A stretch of DNA of 64,000 nucleotides from Linderina pennispora (Eukaryota > Kickxellomycota > Kickxellomycetes > Kickxellales > Kickxellaceae), in contig NW_024468251.1 in assembly GCF_002104995.1 (NCBI RefSeq), forward strand, positions 1,426,001-1,490,000, in the 5' to 3' direction. Shown piece by piece: positions 44,134-55,009 of this stretch. The first letter of the stretch is position 1; each line of letters starts with the position of its first letter. The notes below the pieces were generated by a model, which was not told where the DNA came from, searched no databases, and saw only the letters and a list, made by a program, of their open reading frames with translations. The position numbers were made by a program, and so were the translations under genes.

Positions 44134-44672
44134 TTGTTGAAGATGATAGAGATGGAAATGGGTAGTGAGGGGTTCTGAAAGTAGGGGTGGTTCTGCAGAA
44201 ATAGACAACTATATAAGCTCTTCTGAGGTATGCAGCGCTCAACAGCTTGCATTTTTTACTTGTTGCTCACCAGCCAATTCCCACCAATCCATGAGAAAAT
44301 CTTCCAGGTGATGTATGTGGACAACCAGGAACATAAAGCCGCATTTTTCACTATATTATCGGCGGAGACAGTGACTCTATCGAACCCGTGATAACGGTAC
44401 CAGGGACGTATCCACAATGGTTGTCACTGAGCTGCTTGGATCAGGCGCTGATCAGAGCGACAACTACCAGAGTGAATGCTCATGAACTTGAATGAAAAGT
44501 AAACCAACAGACAACTAAAGAAGAGGAGGGTCGGTTGGCCTTCTTGAACCCGCCTATGAGGGTGGCTAGTCTGATCTATGGTGGCGTAGGAGTGACTTGG
44601 TACTCCATGGCCAACACCGCCAATATAGCGTACGTAGTTGTTAACGAAATATTTACAATGTACAGTGGGAGT
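44134..44672. other. Intergenic region
   Basis: Promoter region of the oxidoreductase and 3' flank of the kinesin gene. No gene seen. Confidence 0.5.
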
Positions 44673-47361
44673 CTACGCAAATGTGGAAAGGATGCCGACG
44701 ATAATCTTGTTCTTGAAGTGCAGCCGGTCTCTGAGGTCAGCAATGTTAACTACAGGCCCTTCAGCCAGAATTGATGCCTGAATCTGTTCTGCTCGCCGCT
44801 TGCCAATGCCCTGGAGTTTCATGATCTTCTTTACGTCGCCCGAGTTGATCATCTGCATTGCACTAGCTATGCATATACTGTTGAAGCTGTCCAGTGCCAG
44901 GGGCTCTTCTTCTGCACTCGTACTAGAACTCGGTTTGCGTTTGGAGCCAGGATGCGAGTTTTTGTCCACAGATAAATCAACTGCAGCGTCAGCCGGAGAG
45001 TTGCACTGCCCACTATCATCGCCAGCCTTCTGCTGCCGAGAAAGTGACCCTAGGGTGTTGTGTGAACCAGTGGCATGGCCTTTGTGCCTTGACTTACTCG
45101 TCGAGCCATACATCGTCATCTCACTCAGCAGTTTGGCCTCCTCAATTTCCTCGGCGTCCGAAGCATCACTGTTTGGCACAAAATCCTCGTCATTACGATC
45201 GTCCGGTGTGGGTGGCTCTTGGATAGCTCTGTGTGGTTTTGCAGTCGGCGAGCCCTTGGTGTATGGTTCCTTAGACGAAGCCAATGCAACTCTACACTTC
45301 AATCGGCTATCAATACCAGAGCGAGAGCTGCTCTTGCCGCTGGCAAACAAGCCCTGTGAACTCTCGCCACACTGGGTTGGGAAAGCTGCCTGGTTTTGTT
45401 TCAAGCCGTATCCGCTTTGGTTGCGACCTGCCTGTCTTAGTGTAGCTCATAGCAGATGCTGAACCAGCGGGTATTGTTTCATTCGACTGCGGTAGCCTTC
45501 CAAACACCAGAGACCTAGGGATCAATAAGGGCTTCTTGGGCTGTTCAGACATCTGGGCTGTTCTCTGCCGCCTTGCCTTCTCAGCACCAGGCGATTCAGC
45601 TAAACCGTCGACCAACCACAATGGTCCTACATCTCCATCATCGTCGCTGTCCCTGCTGTCGCCTCTTCCCAATATCTCTGAATCGGCTGACTTGCGGTCA
45701 GCAATCCTCATGTTGGCCGATCCATGGCTAGCAATCGAGCTCCGGCGTCTTTCACGTCTGATCTTGGTCTTCAGCTTCGCGATATGTGCATCAAGCTTAT
45801 TGAGCTCTGGTGCGTACCGCAGAGCCTCCTCATAATGCACTAGTGCCTTCTCCAGCTCGCCATTATGTTCCAGATCGCGCGCATACTTGAGCCAGCCGCG
45901 ACTGGTTTTCAGTTTGGTAGCCGGTGTGAAAAGATCCATGACCTGATCCGAATCGAGCGTTGGCTTTTGCAGCTGTTTCTCGATCCGCATGACCCGCTCC
46001 ATGATCTCCTGACTCGCAGTCCCGGTCATTTGCCTTGACATCATGGAACCTTTTGGATACAGCGCGGCCGGCAGAATTACCTTGCTGTGGCAGAGGTTTA
46101 CCAGACACCTCAGTTGCTGGGGCATGTCGGGCAGGCTGCTTTCCGACGGCAGGAGAGATGCGTCGCCGACTTGCAATACGTTCTCGACTTGTGCTTGAGC
46201 CTTCTATGCTTGGTGGTCTGTTGCTTTCCAAAGGCATCGCTCTCGTCTGACCACCGCCGCTTAGCACCCGAAGCCGCTGCCACCACCATCCCCGGCCGCA
46301 CCGGCCGACCAAGACCGCGATGGTGCTGCAACCTATCCACCACAGTCCATCTTGGCTCAATCACCTCGTGAGCAACCGGCTTATTGACAACTTTTCGCGA
46401 CTTGGTGGCAAAACTCAGCGTGTTGTGCGTCTCTTGCAAGAATTCCTCGCCAGGGGCAACATTGACAATCATCATGCCCATGCTCTCGCCACCCAGCGAA
46501 TCCTGCAGGATGCGCGTCATCTTGGAGTCGCGGTACGGGATGCGCAATGAGCTGGAATTCAGGGCTTCCACGACCTGGCCCAGCACAAATAGGCTGCGGT
46601 TGATAGCACTGCTTTCCGCTAAGCGGTCCTTGTTGTTGGCTGTACCGCCTGTTGTCCTCGCTTCCTGCCAGGTCAATCAGATGGACACGGCCGCACCAAG
46701 CCTTTTCCTCGTCTGTCCACTGAACCCGGACAGTCAAAATAGCGTGCGACCGAGACGAGTGGTTGTTGAGCTTTGTGCTGGCTGTTCGCCGGTTCCGGCA
46801 CGCCCTTTGGTAGATGGTATTGAATTGCTCAAGCGATGTGATCTTCCTTTCAGACAACCCGGCAACAAAGACCTTGCGGTAGGCGTCCTCGCGAATCGGC
46901 AGCGCTATGGGCGGCTCACCGGGCTTCAGCAGATCATATACCGCCTCCTTGTATATCTCGTAGTAGCTTATGCGTATATCATAGTCCAGTGGGTCATGGT
47001 TCTGCCGCCCAAATATGTGTCTGAGTGCGCGCGGAATGATCCCTGGATCCTTCTCAGTGCCTTGGATCGTGTGAGTCTTCCCAGCGCCTGTCACGCCAGT
47101 AGCAGAACACTGTAGCTGACATGCCAGGTGAATATTATGTCTACCAGTGGCTCCACATCGTTCTGGTATATTGCCTCCTGCGTTTCGCCGGGCCCGTAGC
47201 AGGCATCGAAGTTGAATTCCACGTCTTTGCTGGCATCAGCGCGGATTCGTCACCCGCAACACGTTGTTTGGCTCTACAGACACAGAGTCGTCAGGTCGCT
47301 CTGCCTCCAGAAACGGTCGCACCCGACACACGACCTTGACTTTGTGTTCGGCCTGCAGCAT
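44673..47361 (-). CDS. Kinesin-10 / KIF22 (Kid)-like chromokinesin, frameshifted
   Basis: Start ATG at 47359-47361, followed by KVKVVCRVRPFLEAE, the classic first strand of a motor domain. Then come Walker A TGAGKTHT near 47085, DYDIRISYYEIYKEAVYDLL near 46960, switch I NNHSSRSHA near 46750 and switch II LIDLAGSE near 46680. RIPYRDSKMTRILQDSLGG lies near 46520 and ETHNTLSFA near 46430. The stalk is short with a coiled segment near 45800. The C-terminus has a helix-hairpin-helix motif (KIMKLQGIGKRRAEQI near 44800), the DNA-binding signature of KIF22. It would move chromosome arms along spindle microtubules. Frame changes occur near 47095, 46640, 46170 and 45330. Confidence 0.82.
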
Positions 47362-47566
47362 TGCAGGAGTATGTGCATGAAATCAGGGTGGAATGCTAGA
47401 AGAAAATACAGCAAAGAGTTGCGAAAGCGCCAACGCAGTAAAAGCGAAGAGGCTGGTTGGCTGTGGCGGCCAAAGATTCATTGCCAGTGGTCTGGACGAG
47501 GCGCTGGTAGAAAATTTTTTGCCTCTACTTTATTTTGTCATTTCAGATTTACTTTGAACAAATAGC
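47362..47566. promoter_or_regulatory. Bidirectional intergenic promoter, kinesin-10 / TRAX
   Basis: 205 bases separate the two divergent start codons. No TATA box is obvious. A T-rich tract lies directly upstream of the TRAX ATG. Confidence 0.5.
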
Positions 47567-48390
47567 ATGAGCGAGACGGCAGAGCAGATTCCGCAGCAGC
47601 ACGAGCAGCGCCCAGCCAAGAAGCCGCGCTTCGAGAAGCACAAGGGCACGCCTGATCTCTCCCAGCCGATGTCGGAGACGAAGCGCGCGATCCTGACGAG
47701 CTTCACGCAGTACCGCGACACGCTGGACGCGCACTACGACCGGCGCGAGCGTGTAATCAAGTGCTCGCGCGACATCACGGCGCTGAGCAAGAAGATTGTG
47801 TTCTCTCTGCTGCGCATTACGCAAGGATTCGCCCGACCGCGTGTTCGCAGATGCCGAGAGCAAGCAGAAGCAGGTGCTGGAGCTGTTCCGCAAGATGTCG
47901 GCGGAACTGCAGGGCTCGAATGGGTACAAGTACAATCGCCAGGCGACGCCCGGCTTGCAGGAGTACATTGAGGCGATCGGCTTGTGGACGTTTTTGCGCG
48001 ACAGCACGCTGATCACGAAGCAGCAGGTGGTGGAGAGCCTGTCGGTGGCGGACGAGAGCGGCGAGGTGAAGCCGCTGCTGATGGTCAGCGATGAGGATTA
48101 TATTCTGGGTGTCAGCGATCTGCCTGGCGAGGTCAACCGCTATTGCATCAACTCTATTGGAAAGGGCGACCGCAATGCGGTCGAGCGGAGCCTGGCGTTC
48201 TTGCGCGAGCTCAAGGAGGGAATCAACTTTGTCTTGTGCGGTGGACGTATCCGTGATCTGGACAAAAAGATTCCAGTGCTGGAACAGCAGCCTTGAGAAG
48301 ATCGAGAAGGCGTACTATTCTATGTCGATTAGAGACGATGAGATGGCCAAGATCAACCCGACTGCGGTTGCAGCCGCAGCAGACGCATAG
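47567..48390 (+). CDS. Translin-associated factor X (TRAX) homologue, two frameshifts
   Basis: A Translin-family subunit; with translin it forms the C3PO endoribonuclease. Landmarks in order: FTQYRDTLDAHYDRRERVIK, SRDITALSKKIVFSLLRIT, the helix TPGLQEYIEAIGLWTFL, then YILGVSDLPGEVNRYCINSIGKGD and LEKIEKAYYSMSIRDDEM. The EYIEA segment corresponds to the acidic catalytic helix of TRAX, and LGVSDLPGE to the second conserved acidic site. The basic run PAKKPRF near residue 18 may be a nuclear signal. Two breaks, near 47820 and 48292, are each cured by removing one C. About 270 residues, normal for TRAX. Confidence 0.85.
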
Positions 48391-48753
48391 GACATGTTCA
48401 ATATGATGGTACATATACTGCTGAATACATGAATAGCTAGTCTTGTATGATGTGTCCAAAATTATAACTAGCAGCACTGCGGTGATCTGTGATGGTGCTG
48501 CTTTGAAGTGACCTGAGCGAGAGTAGTCGAGCTGTCTCTCGTCGATGGATCATCGTGTTCTCATATTGCATCGGCATAGCCACTGCCACCTGGATCCATC
48601 TGTGTGCATGGCATAGTGACAAAAGCAGCGCCATATCTAGGGAGCGCTGCGCTATAAAAGCCTGGCTGTCTAGCCTCCAGCACCTCGGTTCCAGTATCAG
48701 CAATCTAAATTGCCTTTCTGACGTACCTGCAACAACACTCACTGAACCAACTA

Positions 48754-49294
48754 ATGAAGATCGCTATTATTTCGTTTACTGTGCTTGCCTCCCATGGCTA
48801 TGTGCCAGAACATGGGCTTTCCAGGCTTCTACCCATCCAGTGGCGGCTTCTATCCGGCCAGCAGGGCCTCAGTGACCGTGCCAACCACCTACCCCTCACG
48901 GCTCGCAAATCTGGCACCGTATGTGGACTTGTCGCGCCTGACTAGGGCGACTCCTGACCATCCAGTGATGACAGCCGGGGTCTACAACCCAGAGACGCAA
49001 AAGCTCATGCCCATGTCGATTGACGTCATGCAGAGTGGCGGAATATACTACATCCCTGTGTGCACAGCAGAGTCAGTGACTGGGGGTGTGGGAGTGCAAG
49101 ACTCGGCCAGCTGCCAGTATGCCGTTGTGATGAGCCCGATGCCCGAGGAGGCAGCCATGGTCAGGTTCCGTATGATGCGCGCGATGGTGGAAGGGGCGCC
49201 GCAGGTGCCAGAGCCGGTGGCCATGCCAGAGTGGGTTATTGGGCCGCTGCTTGGCGCAGGTGCCAGGCCGGCCACCGCCCCAAAGGCCGCGTAG
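48754..49294 (+). CDS. Hypothetical small protein with possible signal peptide
   Basis: Not recognised. The ATG at 48754 opens MKIAIISFTVLAS, which looks like a short signal peptide. The long open frame (to 49294) begins one frame over at about 48785, so a single-base error near 48790 would join them. The mature part of about 165 residues is Pro, Met and Gly-rich with PSSGGFYPASR, YNPETQKLMPM and a hydrophobic Ala-rich end. Alternatively the protein starts at ATG 48794 without a signal. No domain or catalytic motif seen. Confidence 0.45.
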
Positions 49295-49820
49295 GCCACC
49301 ATAGCACTTTGCCATTGTCTAAGCGATATGCCCCTACCGTCCCTGATATCCAAATTTAGATATTGCAAATACAGCTTCAAAGTCTCCTCTGTTCACTTGC
49401 TTTTGTAGCAGCAGTAGCCTCATCCGAGGTATTCGCGAACGCTAAGGAAGAGCAGTAATAGACAACGTTTCCCTGCCAAGACTTTCGGAACCGACAGAAC
49501 GTTCGTTGGGCTAATCGTTTATTGTGCAAAACACTTGGGTGGAATGTAACACAGTGCAGCTGCATATGGCAATTTCCAATGAGTTGCACCCATTCCTAGG
49601 AAAAAATCTTCCTGTGTAGCCCCAATGCCCAGGCAGACCAGTGATTTGGGGGCAGCTTGTTTACGCAGCGCGTGTATTTTGGAAAAAGGGCGAAAACAAG
49701 GTAACAATGACATCGTTACGCACATGAAAGGAGCGGTTCATAACTGCGCGGTTGTAGCGCGGGTAGACGAGCTTTCTTTTCTCTCTGCTCTATTCTATCT
49801 CCTATTTCCCACTCATTAAT

Positions 49821-51549
49821 ATGTCAAACTATTATAACAACAACCAAAACCAGTTTGCTGGTGGCGGATACAATAGCAACTATGCGCCTATCGACAACTC
49901 GGCGCCGGTGTACTACCCGCCGCCACCGCCTCCTCCTCCCCAGCACCAGGAATACCAGCAGCAGGCATACCAGCAACAGCCATACCAGCAGCAGCATACC
50001 AGCAGCAACAGCATCAGCAGCCGTACCAACAGCAGTACCAGGCGCCTCCGCCTGCGACGCCCGCGTACTACCCACCGCCGGCCACCGACCCGGGCCCTGC
50101 GAACTACGGCGACGGCGGAGACTTCAAGGGTGCCTCGCGGTACAACGCGACACCCAAGTTCCGGGACGCATGGGCAGCGATAGTGTTTCTGCTGCAGTTT
50201 GCGCTGTTCGTCGCAATGTCGGCGATATTCATAAAAGTCTTTGCCCTCGGACGCATTCCAGCACCGCGGACAGCTGTCGTACTCCAAGTCGTTCTACAGC
50301 TGGCCGACGAATGGTGATGTGGCTGTGCGTGCTGGTGGCATCAGTGGTGGTCAGCCTTATTTACCTGCTTCTGATGCAGGCGTTTGCGGGCAACCTGCTT
50401 GTAATCTCGTTCTGGTTCTCGGTCGTGGTGACGATTGGCACCGGAGTGTACTATCTGGCAGCGCGGATCTGGTTCGCGGGCGCCATCATGGTGATTTTCG
50501 GGGTGTTCTATGCGCTGATGTGGTTCTCGTGGCGGAAGCGCATCCCGTTCTCGAAGCTGGTGCTGGAGACAGTCTGCCATGTGTCGCGAAAGTTCCCATC
50601 TACGATCGTCACCAGCATCGTGTTCCTGTTTATCCAGGCCCTGTACAGCGCGCTGTGGGCGCTGGCGTTCATGGGCAGCTTCAAGCACATGGACCAGTAC
50701 AAGTCGTGCACGACGCACACGGACCGCAATGGGCGCGCCTACCAGTCATGCTCGAACGTGAAGCAGATTCTGTCGTGGGTGTTTATGGTGTTCTCATTCT
50801 ACTGGACCACTGGCGTGATCATCAACGTCCTGCACACCACGCTGTGCGGGATCTACGCGACCTATTATTTCTTCGAAGGCGCACCCGCAGGCTACCCGAC
50901 ACGCACGCCGGCACTCTCGTCGCTGAAGCGCGCGACTACCAATTCGTTCGGCAGCGTGTGCTTCGGGTCATTGATCATTGCGGTGATCCAGACCATGCGC
51001 GCTATACTGCGTGCGATCCGCGACAACGCCGACAGCAACATCGGCGTGGAGTTGCTGGCGTGCTGCCTGGACTGCATTCTGGCGTGCATCCAGGGCATGG
51101 CCGAGTTTGTCAACAAGTACGCATACGTCGAGGTGGCCATGTACGGCAAGCCGTTTATTCCGGCGGCGCGCGACACGTGGGATTTGATCAAGGACCGCGG
51201 CGTCGAGGCCCTGATTAACGACTGTCTGATCGGCAATGTGCTGCAGCTGGGCGCGTTCCTGTGCGGCGCCGTGGTGGCGATTGCGGCATGGCTGTATATA
51301 ACTATCACCAAGCCGCAGTATAACGTTACTGGATCATATACGCCGCCGATTATCATCTCGGCGTTCATTATGGCCATGAGCATGTTCAAGGTGCTGATGA
51401 AGTGCATTGAGTCAGGGACCGCCACTACGTTTGTGTGTCTGGCCGAGGACCCGCAGGTCATGGCACGCAACAACCCACGGTTGTTTTCCATGCTGCAGGA
51501 GTCATATCCGCAGGTGGTCCGGGGGGTGCACGGGAATCACGCCTTTTGA
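49821..51549 (+). CDS. PNS1: PNS1 / choline transporter-like (CTL) protein, frameshifted near the N-terminus
   Basis: A multi-pass plasma-membrane protein. The N-terminal cytoplasmic tail is Asn/Gln/Tyr/Pro-rich with a run of eight prolines and several YQQQ units, as in yeast Pns1. KFRDAWAAIVFLLQFALF is the first helix. About ten more helices follow. The family core is clear at the end: FVNKYAYVEVAMYGKPF, DTWDLIKDRG, INDCLIGNVL and the final CLAEDPQVM. From about 50313 to the stop the frame is open; breaks occur near 50000 and 50220. Its relation to choline uptake is uncertain in fungi. It ends right before a decayed kinesin fragment. Confidence 0.85.
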
Positions 51550-51552
51550 TAT

Positions 51553-51770
51553 CTCCTATCGAGCTGCTCAAGCGATGCGATCGTCCTTCGGGATAAATCC
51601 AGCAACAGGGACCTGCGGTAACCATCCCTCGCGAATTGGACAGCGGCTGTGGCCGGGTCCTCACGGCTTTAGCAGGTCATATCTCAGCTTCCTTGTATAT
51701 CTCGTAGCAACTTATGCGTATATTGTAATCCAATGCATTCCGGTGCTGCCACGTAAAATATGAGTCTACC
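51553..51770 (-). pseudogene. Decayed fragment of a kinesin-10 motor domain
   Basis: The minus strand reads LDYNIRISCYEIYKEAE, then DLLKP, CPIREG, a VAGFIP remnant and a final part matching the region before the SLEQ helix. The intact kinesin gene at about 46815-47020 reads LDYDIRISYYEIYKEAVYDLLKP at this point. The match runs about 210 bases with several small indels and stops. It is on the same strand, 4.4 kb away, just downstream of PNS1. Confidence 0.85.
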
Positions 51771-51815
51771 ATTGTACATTCAAGAAAGAAAAACTAGTGA
51801 TGATAATAATACTTC

Positions 51816-52103
51816 TCAGTGGGTCAGCGGTGTCAGCGGTTCTCCCCGTAGCGCGTCCAGATCCAGCTCCTTGTCCGCCTCTTCATCAATCAGACCCACT
51901 ACTGCGATATTGTCGCCGCGGATCAAGTACAGGCCGAGATTGACGACCTCGACGCCGTCGTCCTCCGAAAATATGCGCTCCTGGCATGCCTGCATGATGA
52001 TGTTTGTCATCTGATCCAAGCCCCGCAGCGTGCCCACCACCAGCCGGCCGTCATTCATAATGACCGATACGCGGCGGTCCACATACGACATTAATTGCGA
52101 CAT
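51816..52103 (-). CDS. LSM8: U6 snRNA-associated Sm-like protein LSm8
   Basis: 95 residues, intact. I choose the ATG at 52103 (MSQLMSYVDRRVSVI), since the longer in-frame start adds 36 residues foreign to the family. The Sm1 motif includes VIMNDGRLVVGTLRGLDQMTN, and the Sm2 motif is IRGDNIAVVG. The end EEADKELDLDALRGEPL matches the LSm8-specific tail. It forms the nuclear LSm2-8 ring that binds the 3' end of U6 snRNA. It lies 138 bases downstream of the UDP-glucose dehydrogenase stop codon, on the same strand. Confidence 0.93.
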   Translation of the reverse strand: MSQLMSYVDRRVSVIMNDGRLVVGTLRGLDQMTNIIMQACQERIFSEDDGVEVVNLGLYLIRGDNIAVVGLIDEEADKELDLDALRGEPLTPLTH

Positions 52104-52241
52104 GGGCAGGTCAGGTTTTACAAGTACGGAGAAAGAAATCGGAAAAAACCTGGCAGGATGAATTAAAGCACAAAGGACATATTTCAGGAATGAAAAAAAT
52201 AGCTTGTACATGATATAGGCAGGTGGGATCAGTGCCGGAAT

Positions 52242-53623
52242 CTATGGGGCGCCGGGATGGCCAATCTGATAGACACGGAAGCCCAGGCTGCGCATTGCTT
52301 CCGGCTGCAGCACCAGCTGGCCATCGAACACATAGGCGGGCTTCTCCATACCATCGTAAACGGCCGCCCAGTCCAGACTGGCGAACTGCGGCCATGCCGT
52401 CAACACCACAACCGCCTGGGCACCGCTGACCGCCTCCAGTTCGCTTTGGCACACAGTCACGTGCGCCATCTCACACCCACGCTCCTCCAGACGCTCGCAC
52501 ACATGCTGCTCAGGCACCTTTGGGTCAAAAATCGCCAACCGACAGCCAGCGCTCAGTAAAAGCTGGCAGACTTCGGCAGCCGGAGCATTGCGCGCATCGC
52601 CGGTGCCGCTTTTGTAGGCAAAGCCCAGGCACGCGACCCGGCAGCCCTTGGCAAACTGCACGATGGTTTGTGCAAAGCGCCGGGTCTGGAAGGCGTTCAT
52701 CTCCAGGACCTGGGCCCAGTACGCGGCCACCTCGGGCAGATCCAGCGATTCGCTGAGCCAGATTAGACTCATGACATCCTTTTGCAGGCACGGGCCGCCG
52801 AATCCCACCGATGCCTGCAGAAACTCACTGCCTAGCCGCCGATCGGAGCCGACGGCCGTGATGATATTCTGCACGTGGGCGCCCGCCCTCTCGCAAATTG
52901 CGCTCAGGGCATTTACGCTCGACACGCGCTGCGCCAGCATTGCATTGGCTGCCAGCTTCGCCAACTCCGCCGACCACACGTCCATTGCCAGAATGCGCTG
53001 CTCGGGCACCCACTGCAAATACAAGGTCCTCTGAGCATCTGCACCGCCAGCGTATGCGCTCCACCTATGATCACGCGATCCGGACTCAGCAGGTCTCTGA
53101 CGGCTGTGCCCTCGCTCAGAAACTCGGGGTTCGAGAGAACCGCAAACTGCGCTCGCCCGTTCCCCCGCAATATCCCTTCTACCCATGCGCTAGTGCGGCA
53201 CGGCACCTGTCGACCGCATCACAATAATCTTGTCGGTCTCTGCCACCTGCGCTATCCGCCGCATGCACTTCTCCAGGCTCCGCAGGTCCGGCGCCCGCCC
53301 AAAGCCCGTGCTCTGCATGGCCGGCGTGTTCACTGCAATCAGGATCATGTCGGCCTGGCGGATCGCTTGGTCAATGTCTGTTGTGAAGGTGAGGTTTTTT
53401 GTGCGCTGCCGCTTCACTATGTCGTCCAGGCCGGGTTCGTATACAGGCAGATGTGGCGAGTTCCAGGACAAGATCCGCTGGGCGTCGTGGTCGACGACGG
53501 TAAAGTGGATGTCCTGGCCAATGCATGGCCATGACTGGCGCTGGTGGGCCCGCCAACGTACCCGGCGCCAATGCAGCAGATGTGTGTGAGCTTCTGCGGA
53601 AACGATGCACCAATATTGACCAT
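52242..53623 (-). CDS. UDP-glucose 6-dehydrogenase, frameshifted
   Basis: Oxidises UDP-glucose to UDP-glucuronate in two NAD-dependent steps. The start ATG at 53621-53623 precedes HICCIGAGYVGGPT, the Rossmann motif. Further landmarks are VDHDAQRI, LPVYEPGLDD, the NTP motif, VMRSTGAVP, SNPEFLSEGTAVRDLLSPDR and the catalytic-Cys segment GFGGPCLQKDVMSL near 52790. The NAD-site motif of the C-terminal domain is LGFAYKSGTGDARNAPA near 52600. The 52242-53050 part is in a single frame; breaks lie near 53540, 53200 and 53060. About 455 residues, normal length. Confidence 0.9.
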
Positions 53624-53689
53624 AGAGGAAAAAAAAAAGCAAACAAAACTATAAGTAGGGGAGAAGCAAGGTTTGCCTCTGGGCTGTTT

Positions 53690-54226
53690 ATTTGGGGAAA
53701 TCACCTTTTTTTCGAGCCTGATGGTCAGCTGAGGTCGCTTTATTCGCCAGCACGGAGCCGGATCCGGCGCAGCGGGTGCCTGTGCCAGCTGCTCACACAG
53801 CACTGGCTCAGCCTCGACGACCTCCAGGGTCGGCACGCGCTGGATAAGCCCCACAATATCCTTCACAACCTCCTGCGACACCGGCGCATAGTGCCATGCG
53901 CACGCAAACCACCCGAATGCCATGCACACGCGGCACGAATGCACCAGGCGGATTTTCAGCGCCTTGAGCTGCATGATCGCCGGATCAAACGGACCCGTCC
54001 TGTAGAATCTGACTGTTGGCTGGTGCCCGTCGATCTGGACGGTTATGCGCACTGGCACGCCGCTCCTAATAAGGTCTTTGTGAACTGTCTCAGTGCTTAA
54101 TGAGATGGTGGGTTCGGGAGGCGCGCGCTTGCGTAGGGAGCCCAGCCGCAGACGCATATTTTTACTGGTCTTGATTGTAGGGAGAAATACGAGGATGACT
54201 GGATCCCACATGGCTTTTTGGCTCAT
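53690..54226 (-). CDS. Hypothetical protein
   Basis: Not recognised. A long open frame starts at ATG 54226 (MSQKAMWDP; another in-frame ATG lies at 54244). It carries a basic N-terminal segment RLRLGSLRKRAPPEP, a strand-rich middle (VPVRITVQIDGHQPTVRF), and CRVCMAFGWFACAW. It then runs into sequence belonging to the UDP-glucose dehydrogenase leader. A run of six A near 53705 followed by a TGA in the next frame suggests the true end is near 53690. The strand-rich middle could be an arrestin- or immunoglobulin-like fold, which is speculation. Confidence 0.45.
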
Positions 54227-54299
54227 TATATACTGTCTATCCAAAGGAATGGACTGATTGGTGAAGATTGTGCATTCAAGACTGGAGCTCTACATCTCA

Positions 54300-54860
54300 T
54301 TACTGTAATGATACCCACATCGCTAATTGCATAAATCCAAATACCTTTTCAGGACAATATACTCGCTGACCAGCCTCATATCCTTGATAATAGGCATCCA
54401 AATTCGTCTTTGCACTGGTGAACAGCACATATCCCTTCCTTGACCCCGAATTTTCGGTCATTGCTGCTGTATCCACCTGTACTGTCAGCACCACGTCACA
54501 TACTGCCTCCCATCAGCATCAATAGCTTGCGCTATGAAAATAATGCATGATCCTGCAGTTGCTAGGAAGGAAAGCACAGAGGACAGTCAAACGGCCACTG
54601 TAATAGAAATACACGGAATGACCAGCTTCGTTAAAAATCTCCTCTGTTCTTTTTGCAAGAGCTTCCGAAATTCCTTTCCTTTTTGAAAGAAAATATCTAA
54701 TGAATGGCTATCTGATACCATCCACAAGCAACCATTGTGGTGACTGACGGACACACTGTCTGAATCGACTTGGCCCGGTCCTGCAGTTGGTTTGGCTCAT
54801 CAGCTGTGGTGCATGAGACCAACTCATTGATCTATGGCAGTGTCAGCGCGTTCATAGTTA
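54300..54860 (-). other. Coding-like region, broken frames, possible small gene
   Basis: On the minus strand three overlapping frames have protein-like composition. These are SIQTVCPSVTTMVACGWYQ near 54740, SEALAKRTEEIFNEAGHSV near 54640 and TSAKTNLDAYYQGYEAGQR near 54390. After the last segment a GTATTT...TCATTACAG stretch of 44 bases could be an intron (54301-54344). No family recognised. It may be one gene of about 170 codons broken by sequence errors, or a remnant. Confidence 0.3.
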
Positions 54861-55009
54861 GCCGATGGTGTCGTTTGCTATCTATTCAGTTCCTCCCTTT
54901 ATGCTCAAGACTTCCCAGAGTATAAAGAGCCGACAAGCGTGCTGCCCTTCCAGCTAATCCCTCATCAAAACAGCATAGTTCTCCAGTCCATTTTCTTCAA
55001 ACAAACAGA

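Noticed and set aside
50241-51218. 325-codon plus-strand ORF overlapping PNS1
   Set aside because: It is the +1 shadow of the PNS1 frame, Arg/Gly/Val-rich with no motif; PNS1 motifs lie in the other frame.
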